Below, in pieces: positions 19,434-29,600 of a stretch of 64,000 nucleotides of DNA (positions are counted from its first letter, which is position 1; each line of letters opens with the position of its first letter). A program made the translations under genes and the position numbers. Source of the stretch: Citrobacter youngae ATCC 29220 (lineage in GTDB: Bacteria > Pseudomonadota > Gammaproteobacteria > Enterobacterales > Enterobacteriaceae). Under the pieces are notes generated by a model. The model had not been told where the DNA came from. It saw nothing but the letters and a program-made list of their open reading frames with translations, and did not search any database. Where the stretch lies: contig NZ_GG730301.1 in assembly GCF_000155975.1 (NCBI RefSeq), positions 250,049-314,048 on the forward strand, in the 5' to 3' direction.

Positions 19434-20218
19434 TAGCTATCATACCGGGGGTAATAAACCGACTGACAGGCGTTTTCTTGCCTGGCTTTCATCGGTGAGC
19501 GACATACAAGTACGGACAATTTCTTCGATTCAGGGTAGGTCGTAATATAGATGAATTTATTGCCCTGACACAGTCCCGGATTTTTGTCGATAAACGCCGT
19601 ATGCCGGGAGAAATTACTGGCATCGTTGTTAAAGTAATACTGACAGTCAGAGGGTGTTTTAGCGGCGGTGATATAACCTGAGAAATAATCATCGCTGGCT
19701 TGCCATGGGTATAATATAAGCGCGCAAATTATAAGAGTCAGCGTCACCATGATTATTTCTACGGTGGTGAACAAAGATTGACGCGATGTACCCGGCAACA
19801 GATCCGCTATAACGGTATCGGGTGCTACGGACGCTTCACCTGAAGAAGAGATATCTTCTGGCGTCTCAATCGCCTGAATATCAAACGATTCCTGAATGAT
19901 CAGCCCTTTGCGCGGGATGGTGGTGATCAGCGGTTGCTCCAGTTCCAGCTGCAGCAAACTTTTACGCAGGGAGAGAATGCTTTGATAAAAGGCATTGAAG
20001 CTAACCTGACGATGATTTTTACCCCAGCCGAACGCCAGTAGTTCATTTTGTGAAACCACTTGCCCGCGATGTTGAATAAGTAATAAAAGACATAATGACG
20101 CTGAGTGTTTGAGTTTTATCCGCTGATTGGGTTGATCCACTCGCGCCAGAGATTGTGCGTCTGGCGTAAATATTATTCTATTTTCAATCAGATAACTGAC
20201 ATTGCCAGTCTCAGACAT
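19433..20218 (-). CDS. ToxR/CadC-type membrane-bound winged-helix regulator
   Basis: This 261-residue protein has an N-terminal OmpR-type winged helix (about 5-115) including VSQNELLAFGWG and NAFYQSILSLRKSL (recognition helix), ending TTIPRKGLII. One membrane segment (about 150-170, VEIIMVTLTLIICALILYPW) and a periplasmic domain with three cysteines follow. This is the ToxR/CadC/YqeI plan: a one-component sensor acting on DNA from the membrane. It is co-transcribed with its periplasmic partner. Its position next to the adhesin island makes it a candidate regulator of it; targets are unknown. Confidence 0.85.
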   Translation of the reverse strand: MSETGNVSYLIENRIIFTPDAQSLARVDQPNQRIKLKHSASLCLLLLIQHRGQVVSQNELLAFGWGKNHRQVSFNAFYQSILSLRKSLLQLELEQPLITTIPRKGLIIQESFDIQAIETPEDISSSGEASVAPDTVIADLLPGTSRQSLFTTVEIIMVTLTLIICALILYPWQASDDYFSGYITAAKTPSDCQYYFNNDASNFSRHTAFIDKNPGLCQGNKFIYITTYPESKKLSVLVCRSPMKARQENACQSVYYPRYDS

Positions 20219-20663
20219 AGTGTCTCTACTCTTAATGGTGCGCCAGGCGATGGGTAAACCATGATATCACTTAGCCCATAATAGCTACCAGCATGGACCC
20301 GATCCGACAATGAGAATCGCGAAGTGTTTCAATTTAGTATCATAATATAACAAGAATGGTAACTTTTTAATGAAAATAAAAACCATATAAATCAATTGAT
20401 TGTGTCTTTTTGGCTACTCTGCAAAGAAGAGAAAGATGAAAGAATGACCGCAAAGATGATTGCCATTAATTCTTTATGGACAGCGCAATATACTGCCTGA
20501 CGCCACCACGCGAAAACAACATGTGTCTGAACGCGTCCACGGCACCAGGGAATGCCGGTGGTAGATGTAGAGAAAGGATAAATGTCAGTTTGTTTGCAGG
20601 CTGACATTTATTTTTGGTGTTCAGTAAATTTTGATAAAACCATAATTTGCGGTAGAGAGTCCC
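20219..20663. other. 445-bp divergent intergenic region with a terminator-like hairpin
   Basis: This stretch separates the ToxR-like gene (minus) from the Crp-like gene (plus). The first 180 bp are very AT-rich and should hold the ToxR-like promoter. A plus-strand hairpin with a T-run lies 49 bases before the next start codon, so a short transcript or leader may end here. No convincing protein gene is seen. Confidence 0.55.
20579..20615 (+). terminator. Intrinsic-terminator-like hairpin upstream of the 20664 gene
   Basis: TAAATGTCAG and CTGACATTTA form a perfect 10-bp stem around a 12-nt loop, followed directly by TTTTT. It reads on the plus strand, and no annotated gene ends there. Confidence 0.7.
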
Positions 20664-21269
20664 ATGTTCCAGAAAGAAATTGAAAATGCTGTAGTACTTG
20701 TGGGTGATGAAATGAAGAAGTCAGATAATGCCTGGCTGTCGTTACGCAAAAAACGCCAGCGTATTGATCTGAAGGTCGATGGAAATATCTTGTTTCTGGA
20801 GAAAGGGACTATCTCTGTTTATCGTGTGGAAAATGACTTAGTCACCGTGAGTATTTCTGCTCCGGCTATACTCGGTCTGCCGCAAATGCGTACTGAAGTC
20901 GCCGGGCACTATTTACGCTGTGATACCGATTGCGAAATGTGGGCGATGAGCGTGCAGAACGCCGATCATTTGTTTACCGCTAAAAACTTATGGAAGCAGG
21001 CGTTTGATATCTTAACGCATCACCTGCAACGCTATTTCCAGCGTGAAGCGTTGCAGTCGCATCGCACCATTCGTGAGCAGATTATCGAACATGTAAAATA
21101 TATTTGGTCGATGGAACCTGAGGTGCGTGAGAAAACGTCCGTATATACCTTTATTTTGACCCGTAACCATATCTCCCGCAGCGCCATCCACAAGGTTTTA
21201 CAGGAACTGGTTAATGACGGGAAAATCACCTTAAACCGGGGAAAACTTTCTTTCTGTACTCCGTTATAA
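20664..21269 (+). CDS. Crp-like / IprA (YaiV)-type transcriptional regulator
   Basis: This 201-residue protein has an N-terminal domain of about 120 residues that looks like a degenerate cyclic-nucleotide-binding barrel (LFLEKGTISVYRVENDLVTVSISAPAI, LGLPQM). A C-terminal winged helix carries NHISRSAIHKVLQELVNDGKITLNRGKLSF. The plan matches small enterobacterial regulators of the YaiV/IprA group; exact family membership is inferred. It converges on the type I secretion operon and could regulate the island. Confidence 0.65.
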   Translation: MFQKEIENAVVLVGDEMKKSDNAWLSLRKKRQRIDLKVDGNILFLEKGTISVYRVENDLVTVSISAPAILGLPQMRTEVAGHYLRCDTDCEMWAMSVQNADHLFTAKNLWKQAFDILTHHLQRYFQREALQSHRTIREQIIEHVKYIWSMEPEVREKTSVYTFILTRNHISRSAIHKVLQELVNDGKITLNRGKLSFCTPL

Positions 21270-21275
21270 ATTTAT

Positions 21276-21304
21276 GCGCTCCCTGACACAATGAAAGGGA
21301 GCGC
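21276..21304. terminator. Hairpin between convergent genes
   Basis: GCGCTCCCT and AGGGAGCGC form a perfect 9-bp stem with an 11-nt loop, between the stops of the Crp-like regulator and the HlyD-type gene. It is a plausible bidirectional terminator, though it lacks a T-run. Confidence 0.5.
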
Positions 21305-21310
21305 AGGCGA

Positions 21311-22684
21311 TTAACGTTCTCTGAGCGCCTCCGCGCGAGCACGAATAATCGGTTTTAACAGATAGCTGAGAATCGTTTTCTTGCCAGTGAGAATATCGAC
21401 GCTTGCCACCATGCCGGGAATTACCAGCATCGGATGCTCTTTTGTTCCCAGGTAGTTTTTGTCCGTTTGCAGGCGAACAATATAAAAGCTTCGGCCCTGT
21501 TTATCGGTGACGGTGTCCGGACTTATCTGCACCACCTCGCCTTCCAGACCGCCATAGATGGTGTAATCGTAGGCCGTAAATTTCACCATCGCGTGCTGGC
21601 CCGGATGAAGAAAGGCAATATCGCGGGGCTGTATTTTGGCTTCGATTAACAGCTTGTCATCCAGCGGAACGATTTCTACCAGATCGCTGCCTGGCTGTAT
21701 GACGCCGCCGATAGTGTTCACCATCACCTGCTGGACGATACCCCGCACCGGTGAGGTGACCATCGTCCGGTTCACCCGGTCTTCCAGCGCTTTAACGCTG
21801 GCCTGCGTCTTGCTCAGGTTCGTGCGCGCCTCGTTGAGCTGCGCCAGCGCATCGCTCTGGAAACGGCCACGGCTTTCACCGATTTTATTCTCAATTTCGT
21901 TAATTTCTGATGCGGCCTTAGGCAGCGACAGGCTAATAGAATTGAGCTGCCCGGCGGTTTCCACTTCGGTACGACGCAGACGCAGTAGTTCAACTTTTGA
22001 AATGGCGCCCGAGGCGAGCAGCGGCTCGGACATTTTGATTTCCTGGCGTATTAGCCCAAGGCTGTGCTTGAACTGATCTTGCTTAGATTCAAAATCGCGC
22101 AGCTCCTGCTTTTTCTGCACCAGCTGTTCTTCGAGCCCGGATATTTCGTTGTGAAACTGCTCCCGTCGGCTGTTGTACAGTTCGGTTTCTCCCCTGGCGA
22201 CATCCGGCGCTTTGCTGGCAATCTCTGGCGAAATAACAAAGTCCTGGTTTTCAACCTCCGCCGTCAGGCGTTCAACCTTTGCACGCAGGCCGAGTTTATC
22301 CGCTTCTGTTTCGCCGACGTTAGAGGCAAAGCGCGTGTCATCCAGATGCAGTAACGGTGTTCCGGCGTTAACGATTTGTCCTTCATGCACATACAGCTCG
22401 GTGACGATCCCCCCTTCCAGGTTCTGGATTTTTTGCAGTTTGGATGAAGGGATCGCCTTACCTTCGCCGCGCGTGACTTCATCAATTTTCGCAAAGCCAG
22501 CCCACACGAAAGACAACACCACCAGCGCAAGGATCGTCCACAGCGTCAGTCGAATCACCCTCGGGGAGTCATCAATAATGGCCTGGCTGACTTCATTGAT
22601 ACTGTCAGTTTGATTTTCATCACGACCATGAAAATAGTGCTGCATAGCGCGGTGGGCACGAGCCAGGAAATCAGCGAGATGCAT
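21311..22684 (-). CDS. Type I secretion membrane fusion protein (HlyD/LapC family)
   Basis: This 457-residue periplasmic adaptor bridges an inner-membrane ABC exporter and an outer-membrane TolC-like channel. It has a cytoplasmic N-terminus of about 45 residues, one membrane segment (about 46-68, VIRLTLWTILALVVLSFVWAG), the lipoyl half-motif GGIVTELYVHEGQIVNAGTP, a long coiled coil (about 130-300), and the barrel motif VTSPVRGIVQQVMVNTIGGV. The C-terminus ends LSYLLKPIIRARAEALRER. The start overlaps the end of the ABC exporter gene by 14 bases. It should export the adhesin encoded at 26629. Confidence 0.93.
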   Translation of the reverse strand: MHLADFLARAHRAMQHYFHGRDENQTDSINEVSQAIIDDSPRVIRLTLWTILALVVLSFVWAGFAKIDEVTRGEGKAIPSSKLQKIQNLEGGIVTELYVHEGQIVNAGTPLLHLDDTRFASNVGETEADKLGLRAKVERLTAEVENQDFVISPEIASKAPDVARGETELYNSRREQFHNEISGLEEQLVQKKQELRDFESKQDQFKHSLGLIRQEIKMSEPLLASGAISKVELLRLRRTEVETAGQLNSISLSLPKAASEINEIENKIGESRGRFQSDALAQLNEARTNLSKTQASVKALEDRVNRTMVTSPVRGIVQQVMVNTIGGVIQPGSDLVEIVPLDDKLLIEAKIQPRDIAFLHPGQHAMVKFTAYDYTIYGGLEGEVVQISPDTVTDKQGRSFYIVRLQTDKNYLGTKEHPMLVIPGMVASVDILTGKKTILSYLLKPIIRARAEALRER

Positions 22685-24887
22685 TAATCTGCCCCTTTTT
22701 CAACGCATCCATCACCACAGCTTTCGGGCCATCCGCGATGATGCGTCCTTTATCAACAATAATCAGACGCTCCACCAGCGACAGCATTGACGCGCGGTGC
22801 GTAACCAGTAATAACGTTTTACCCGCGATGCGGGGGACCAGCGCGTGTTTGATTTTCTCTTCACTGGTGTTGTCCATCGAACTGGTGGGTTCATCCAGTA
22901 ACAGAAGCGGCGGATCCAGCAATAGCGCGCGTGCGAGCGCTACCGCCTGCCGCTGTCCGCCGGAAAGCCGGGAGCCGCGCTCGCCAACCTGCAGGTTGTA
23001 ACCGTCAGGATGCAGGCGGGCAAAATCGTTAACGCCGGCCAGTTCCGCCGCACGCAGCATGGTTTCGTCATCGACATAACGCGCCCCGCACAGCAAATTG
23101 TCGCGTAGCGTGCCGGTGAACAACTGGATATCCTGCGGCACGTAGCCGATGCTGTGGCGCAGATCGTTCACATCCAACTGACGAGAATCGATACCGTCGA
23201 TCAGAATATTACCGGCGCTGGGGTGATACAGATTGACCAGCAGTTTGCTAAGCGAGCTTTTACCGGAACCACTGCGTCCGATAATGCCGATTCGTTCGCC
23301 GGGTTGAATAGTCAGATTGATTTTTTGCAGCGACAGGTTTTGTTGTTCCGGGTAGCTGAAATCGACATCGCGAAATTCAATGCTGCCCTGTAGCTGCTCA
23401 CGTTTGAGCGGATTTTCATCCGCGCGACGCTCCTGCGCCAGCGACATCATTTTCTCGGTATTTTTGATGGTGAGCTTCGCCTGCTGATAGCGGGCGATAA
23501 GGCCGGTTAACTGACCCAGCGGTATTAATGCCCGGCCGTTGAGCATGTAGCAGGCGATAAGTCCCCCCATACTCAGTTTGCCGTCGATAATCATGTACAC
23601 CCCGACGATAATCATCACCACCCCGGAGATTTGCTGGAACCAGCCGGTCAGGTTGCTCGCCAGGCTGGACAACGTTTTTACCCGCAGCTCCAGGCGGCTC
23701 AGGCTGCCCAGCGTTTGTTCCCACTGGAACTGGCGCTCGCTCTGGGCATTGTTCACCTTGATGGCATCCAGGCTGCTCAGGGTCTCAATCAGCAATGCCT
23801 GGCGTTCGCTGGCGAGGCTCATGGTTTTCGTTACCGCCGCGTTGACCGGTTTTTGTAACGCCCAACTGCACAGCAAAGCAATCGGCAACGTCAGGAGCGG
23901 GATCCACGCCAGCGCGCCGCCGATAATCCCAATAACGATCAGCAGTAGCAGGGTAAACGGCAGATCGATAATCGTCGTCAGCGTAAGCGATGAAAGGAAA
24001 TCGCGTAGCGACTGAAACTCGTGGATGTTTTGCGCAAAGCTGCCCACCCGCGCCGGACGTTCTTTCATCTCCATGCCGATAATGCGCTCAAACAGCGTTG
24101 AGGAGATGATGAGATCGCTTTTTTTGCCCGCAATATCAAGGCAGATACCGCGCAGCATTTTCAGGATCAGATCAAAAACAAAAGCCAGACAGATACCGAC
24201 CGCCAGCACCCATAGCGTGACCGTTGCCTGGTTAGGCACCACGCGGTCATAGACGTTCATGGTGAAGAGCGGCGTGCCGAGGGCGATCAGGTTGATCAGC
24301 AGGCTAGCCAGTACCGCATCCATATACAGAAAACGTGACAGCTTCAGCGTGTCTTTAAACCAGGATTTGGTGCGTGGCAGGAAGGCTTCCGCCTGCAAAT
24401 CGAATTCGTGACGAGGGTGGGCGAAAATGACCTTCCCGGCATAATTCTGCTCAAGCGTGGCGCTGTCGATCCGAATTTCCCCGCCTTCGCTTTCACTGGG
24501 CATAAAGCGGGCGCTACCGTCGTCGTTCCACGCCAGCAGTACGCCGGTGCCTCCGGAGCGCAGTAACAGGATCGCGGGCAGGGACATGGCCGGGATTTTA
24601 TCGAGCGCGCGCGTGACGACTCGCGCCTTTAAACCGGCCCTTGTCGCCGCGCGTGGAAATATATTCAGCGTGAGCCGATCGTTTTCTAATGGCAGTCCGC
24701 TGCTTAATGTTGAACGGCTGGCCGGTTTACCATGTAAAGAACACAGAATAAGTAAACTATCTAATAGCGGGTCGTCATTATGGCTACGGGGATCGTGATG
24801 TTGAGAGTAATGGTTATCGGTATTCTCTGGTACATCATTTAATAATTCGGCTTGAGCACTCATTTCAGCAACCATTTCTGACTGCAC
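22671..24887 (-). CDS. Type I secretion ABC exporter with C39-like domain (LapB family)
   Basis: This 738-residue exporter has an N-terminal peptidase-C39-like domain (about 41-165) lacking the catalytic Cys-Gly context, so it is a docking domain and not a protease. A six-helix membrane domain (about 188-460) and an ATPase domain (about 500-735) follow. The ATPase has Walker A GRSGSGKSS (537-545), signature LSGGQ (641-645), Walker B LLLLDEP and switch TH (696-697). Such CLD exporters move very large RTX/LapA-type adhesins. The GTG start at 24887 is uncertain; ATGs at 24875 and 24863 are alternatives. Confidence 0.93.
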   Translation of the reverse strand: MQSEMVAEMSAQAELLNDVPENTDNHYSQHHDPRSHNDDPLLDSLLILCSLHGKPASRSTLSSGLPLENDRLTLNIFPRAATRAGLKARVVTRALDKIPAMSLPAILLLRSGGTGVLLAWNDDGSARFMPSESEGGEIRIDSATLEQNYAGKVIFAHPRHEFDLQAEAFLPRTKSWFKDTLKLSRFLYMDAVLASLLINLIALGTPLFTMNVYDRVVPNQATVTLWVLAVGICLAFVFDLILKMLRGICLDIAGKKSDLIISSTLFERIIGMEMKERPARVGSFAQNIHEFQSLRDFLSSLTLTTIIDLPFTLLLLIVIGIIGGALAWIPLLTLPIALLCSWALQKPVNAAVTKTMSLASERQALLIETLSSLDAIKVNNAQSERQFQWEQTLGSLSRLELRVKTLSSLASNLTGWFQQISGVVMIIVGVYMIIDGKLSMGGLIACYMLNGRALIPLGQLTGLIARYQQAKLTIKNTEKMMSLAQERRADENPLKREQLQGSIEFRDVDFSYPEQQNLSLQKINLTIQPGERIGIIGRSGSGKSSLSKLLVNLYHPSAGNILIDGIDSRQLDVNDLRHSIGYVPQDIQLFTGTLRDNLLCGARYVDDETMLRAAELAGVNDFARLHPDGYNLQVGERGSRLSGGQRQAVALARALLLDPPLLLLDEPTSSMDNTSEEKIKHALVPRIAGKTLLLVTHRASMLSLVERLIIVDKGRIIADGPKAVVMDALKKGQINASR

Positions 24888-24952
24888 ACCTAAAACAATA
24901 GCAAGCTAATAATCAGTGTGCAGTGGCAGAGCGTTATTTGGATTAATAATTA

Positions 24953-26296
24953 TTAATGCAGTTCTGGCAGGTTATCTGCGGCAACAGAATCCACCGGTTG
25001 GCCTGACGGCGGCGGTGTAATCTTCAGAATATTCATTAGTTCACCGGTGCGTTCGCTAATACGGTAGCCGCTGGTTATAGCCAGATAACGTAATTCAACA
25101 AGACGACGTTTGGAGGAGAAAACTTCATTTTCACTGTCGAGCAAATCCAGCAGCGTGCGTTCGCCAAGACTGAACTGATCCTGATAGGCGGTGCGCACTT
25201 TGACGCTGCGGTCGGCATATTCTTCGGCGGAAGGAAGTTGAGCGCGCGCGTTTTGTAGCGCCGTCCAGGCCAGACGCAGCTCCTGATTCAGCTGGCGAAG
25301 CGTGTTATTGCGTACGTCCTGCGCCTGTTTATGCAGATACGCGCGCGAGTTCATGTTGGCCTTGTCGCTGCCGCCCTGGTACAGGTTGTAATGCAGTTTT
25401 ACCATCGCTTCCCACTCTTCGGTATGGGCGCGGGTGGTGTCGGTGTTGTTACTTATTCCGCGGGAGAGTTCCACGTCCACGCGCGGGTAGAACGTTGACT
25501 TCGAGGCTTCATACTGCTGGTGTGCGGCTTCGATATCCGCAGTGGCGGATTTCAGTAATGGGCTGTTTTTTTCCATCCGATTTTTGGCGTCTTCCAGCGA
25601 GGTGGGCAGCTGGGAGTCAATGCTTTCGGGCAGGCTTAAACCTTGCGGATCCATGCCCGTCACGCTGGCAAAGGTGGTTTTCGCATCTTCAAGATTCGTC
25701 TGCTCGGTCAGCAGGTTGTTACGCGCCTGCGCCAGACGCGCTTCGGCCTGCATAAAGTCCCCGGAGCGGCCAACCCCCTGATCGGTACGCAGTTTTATCT
25801 GGTCGTAAATGCGCTCGTGGTTCGCCAGATCGTCCTCGGCAAGGCGAACAAACTCTTCGCGTTGCAGCACGTCGAAATAGGCCTGAATGACCGCATAAGC
25901 GGTACTTTCGCTGGTGTTCATCACGCTCCAGGCGCGCGAGTCAACGGTCGCTTTTTGCCGCGCAACTTCACTGGCGGTGGCAAAACCGTTAAACACATTT
26001 TGCTCAAGGCTCAGCGTCGCTTCGTTAGGTGACTGGGTCAGACCGTTATTGCATCCTGCCGCGCGAGTCGTTGCATCGTCAACATTTTTGCGTCCGGCCT
26101 CTGCGTTTAAATTGAGTGAGGGTAAATAGCCACCTTGTGCGGCCCGCAGTTCTTGCTCTGAAGAATAGCGGCTATTTATTGCGGCATTAACTTCAGGATG
26201 ATTAGCCAATGCATTTTTAACGGTATTTTGTAAGTCTTCTGCGTTGACTAAATTTATTGAAAAACAGGAAAGCAGAAAAACTAAAAGCTTCTTCAT
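24953..26296 (-). CDS. TolC-family outer-membrane channel of the type I system (LapE-like)
   Basis: This 447-residue outer-membrane efflux protein has a signal peptide cut after VNA (about residue 19) and two repeated OEP modules, with ALANHPEVNAAINSRYSSEQELRAA, VQQ/AYFDVLQREEF-type and YQDQFSLGERTLLDLLDSENE motifs. It forms the trimeric channel-tunnel of the secretion system. It is the first gene of the tolC-ABC-HlyD operon and is divergent from the giant adhesin. A dedicated channel with its own adhesin is the LapABCE arrangement. Confidence 0.92.
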   Translation of the reverse strand: MKKLLVFLLSCFSINLVNAEDLQNTVKNALANHPEVNAAINSRYSSEQELRAAQGGYLPSLNLNAEAGRKNVDDATTRAAGCNNGLTQSPNEATLSLEQNVFNGFATASEVARQKATVDSRAWSVMNTSESTAYAVIQAYFDVLQREEFVRLAEDDLANHERIYDQIKLRTDQGVGRSGDFMQAEARLAQARNNLLTEQTNLEDAKTTFASVTGMDPQGLSLPESIDSQLPTSLEDAKNRMEKNSPLLKSATADIEAAHQQYEASKSTFYPRVDVELSRGISNNTDTTRAHTEEWEAMVKLHYNLYQGGSDKANMNSRAYLHKQAQDVRNNTLRQLNQELRLAWTALQNARAQLPSAEEYADRSVKVRTAYQDQFSLGERTLLDLLDSENEVFSSKRRLVELRYLAITSGYRISERTGELMNILKITPPPSGQPVDSVAADNLPELH

Positions 26297-26539
26297 GACA
26301 TGAATGCCCTATATCACACGGTTATGACATCCTGCTGTCGTCGCTATCATCCATTTTTACAAACACGTTATATTAATTAACAAAGGTGAATTGTCTTAAT
26401 TGAAGCTTATGAGCCGCTATTCCCAGACATGTTTTGTCACATCGTGTTTTATTTTTGGTTATTTTTTATTATATTCATTTGCCAGTCAAGTCTCATGTAA
26501 TTGCATTCTATTAAATGTGTTTTTTTCTACATTGAGATA

Positions 26540-26555
26540 TTAATGTTTACATTAA
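26540..26555. promoter_or_regulatory. Putative operator, copy 1: TTAATGT-TT-ACATTAA
   Basis: Two 7-bp arms are separated by two bases, 74 bases before the adhesin start. The 20-nt context 26537-26556 matches 44231-44250 at 19 of 20 positions. The protein that binds is unknown. Confidence 0.6.
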
Positions 26556-26573
26556 ATGAATGTGATATTTGTT

Positions 26574-26589
26574 CGTTAATATATTAACG
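26574..26589. promoter_or_regulatory. Second palindrome upstream of the adhesin: CGTTAATATATTAACG
   Basis: This is a perfect 16-bp palindrome 40 bases before the adhesin start and 34 bp centre to centre from the first palindrome. It could be a second operator or overlap the -10 region. Confidence 0.5.
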
Positions 26590-26628
26590 ATTTTATAAAA
26601 ATAATGATGGTAATTAAGTGAGGTTACG

Positions 26629-29600
26629 GTGAGCAAATTACTCGGTGTGATCAAAGCAATCATTGGGCAGGTATACGTTGTCGATGCTAATGGCACGCAA
26701 CGACTTGTTCATGAAGGCGACAGGGTATATAGCGGTGAGGAAATTGTAACCGGAGCCAGCGGCGCGGTGAGTCTCTCTTTACCAGACGGGAAGACGCTGG
26801 ATATTGGCCGTAACAGCCACTGGGGGGAGCACGGGCTACAGGCCAGCCATAATCCGGATAATAATGCCCAGGATATTGCCGCCGTACAAAAAGCGATTGC
26901 CGACGGCGCTGACCCGACGCAGGTGCTGGAAGCCACCGCTGCGGGTAATGACGCGCCGGTACAGCTTGAAGGCGGTGGCGGTGGTCACACCCTGGTTCAG
27001 CTTGAACTGACCGGGCAGGTGGTTGATCCAACGGCGGGTTTTAATACCAACGGTTTGGGTAGCCCGAGCTGGGATATCAACTTGCCGGTAGGGGGAACAA
27101 CCGCGAGCAAGGCGAGCGTTTTCCCGCCAGAAGTGCAAATTACGGAGTTTGCCGGTAATGACGGTTTTATTAACAAAAGTGAATTCCACCAGACCCGTTT
27201 AAGCGGCACCAGCAATCAAAATCACGTCACGCTTACCTTCACCGATAGCCAAAAAAACACATTCACCGTTGAGGTTCCGGTGAATAACGGCCACTGGACT
27301 ATTGATACCGATCTGGGCGGGTTGGCGCCGGGAAATGTAACCGTAGCGGCAATAGCAACCGACGTCACGGGGCGAACGGCAGAAAGTGTCGACAATGCGC
27401 TGATTGATATTACCGGTCCCCGCATCGACATTCGCATCGAAAGCGTAACGCCGGATAATCTCATTAACTACGAAGAGTCGCGCCAGCCGCAAACCCTGAT
27501 TCACGGCTCTGTCGGTGGCGATGCCAGGCCCGGCGATGTCGTTACCTTACTGGTTGACGGCAAAGAATATACCGGCGTTGTTACCGACCCGGGTAGTGGG
27601 TCACTGGTCTATACCATTCCGGTACTGACTGACGGATTGCTAAACGACCCGAACGTTCACGCCACGCTTACCTCTTTCGACGATGCCGGAAATAGCACAA
27701 CGGTTTCCACCGATCGCCACGTCGATCAGGACTTATCCGCGCAAAACGCCGTGACTATTGACGCGGTGGCGACTGATGATGTCGTCAATGCCAATGAGTT
27801 TCGCATGCCGACCCTCATTTCTGGCGTCGCCAGCGGCGATGCGCAAGCGGGCGATCCGGTCACGCTGACCATTCAGGGCAAAGCGTTTCACGGCACGGTT
27901 TTCGACGACTATGGTCAGCTACGCTATGAGATCGTGGTGCCTTCAGCCACCCTGAAAGAAGGGGCGAACGATGTGCAGGTGACGCTGGTCAGCCACGACG
28001 CGCCAGGCAATGAAGCCACCGCCGTGACGCATCGCACGGTGGTGCTGGACACCCAGGCGCACAACGCCCTGACGATTAATGATGTCACCGACGACAACAC
28101 CCTGAACCGCGCTGAACTGTATGCGCGCAACCAGGTGATTTCCGGAACCGTCAGCGGTGAAGACGCGAAGGCGGGTGACCCGGTACAGCTGGAGATTAAC
28201 GGCCACCAGTACAATGGTCAGGTGATCGATCTCGGTAACCACTCGCTGGGTTACCGCATTGCGGTGAACTCTTCCGACTTTGCAAATAACAGCATTCCGG
28301 TTGATGGTAACGTGGAAGTGAAGGTCACGGTTACCTCTCACGACGCGGCGGGCAACCTGGCGATCGCCACCGACACCCACAGCGTGCACATTGATAATCT
28401 TGCGACCAATCAGGTCAACATTGACGCGGTAGCGACGGATGATGTGGTCAACGCCAGTGAAAACCGTATGACCACGCTGATTAGCGGCGTGGCGGGCGGT
28501 GATGCCAAAGCGGGCGATGCGGTCACCGTCAGCGTACAGGGGCAAAACTATGCCGGAACGGTGGTCAATGATAACGGTCAGTTGCGCTATGAGGTGGCAT
28601 TACCGAAAGGAACGCTGCTGGAAGGTAAAAATGATGTGCTGGTGACGCTGGTCAGCCACGATGCGGCGGGTAACGAAGCCACCGCGCTCGCGCACCGTAC
28701 CGTCACGCTCGACACTCAGGCGCACAACTCGCTGACAATCAATGATGTGGACAGTGATAACACCCTGAATCGTAGTGAGCTGTACACACGTAACCAGGTC
28801 ATCTCCGGCACCATTGGCAGCAATGAAGATGCTAAGCCTGGCGATCCGGTACAACTGGAGATCAACGGTCACCAGTACCGCGGGGAGGTTATCGATTTAG
28901 GCCACAATGTGCTGGGCTACAGTATCACGGTAGACACTTCAGACTTTGCCAACAACAGTGTACCGATTGACGGTAACGTGGAGGTGAAGGTCACGGTTAC
29001 CTCTCACGATGCGGCGGGCAACCTGGCGATCGCCACCGACACCCACAGCGTGCACATTGATAACGTCGCGGAAAACAGCGTGCATATCGATACGGTCGCC
29101 ACGGACAATGTCATCAATTACCAGGAGCTGTCCGCGGCGACACAGCGTATTACGGGGATCGTCGGAGGTGAAGATGCGAAGGTCGGCGACCCGATCCAAC
29201 TGGTGGTTAATGGTCATCAGTACGCCAGCCAGGTCATTGACCTTGGTCAGGGGACGCTGGGTTACCGCATTGATGTGGACTCATCGGCGTTTGCCAACAA
29301 CCGCGTTCACGTGCTGACGGATGTCGACGTGCACGTCACGGTCACCTCGCATGATGCGGCAGGTAATCTTGCCATCGCGACTGACAGCCATAAAGTCCAT
29401 ATCGATAACTTTGCTAAAAACGTGGTGACGACCGCAGTGGTGGCGTCCGATGATGTGGTAAACGCCATTGAAAACCGCATGCCGACGCTGATTAGCGGTA
29501 TCGCGAAAGGTCTGGATGCCAAAGCGGGTGACGTGGTGACCGTTCACGTGCAGGGGCAAAATCAGGACTTTAGCGGCACGGTGGTTAACGATCGCGGCGT

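Larger units (their letters stand above)
26297..26628. promoter_or_regulatory. Divergent promoter region of adhesin and type I secretion operon
   Basis: This 332-bp region is very AT-rich, with many A/T runs suited to H-NS binding and bending. It contains two perfect palindromes listed separately. The adhesin start GTG has GAGGT six bases upstream. No gene is present. Confidence 0.75.

Noticed and set aside
20392-20607. 71-codon minus-strand frame in the regulator intergenic region
   Set aside because: It runs through a terminator-like hairpin, lacks a convincing start and has no recognisable product.
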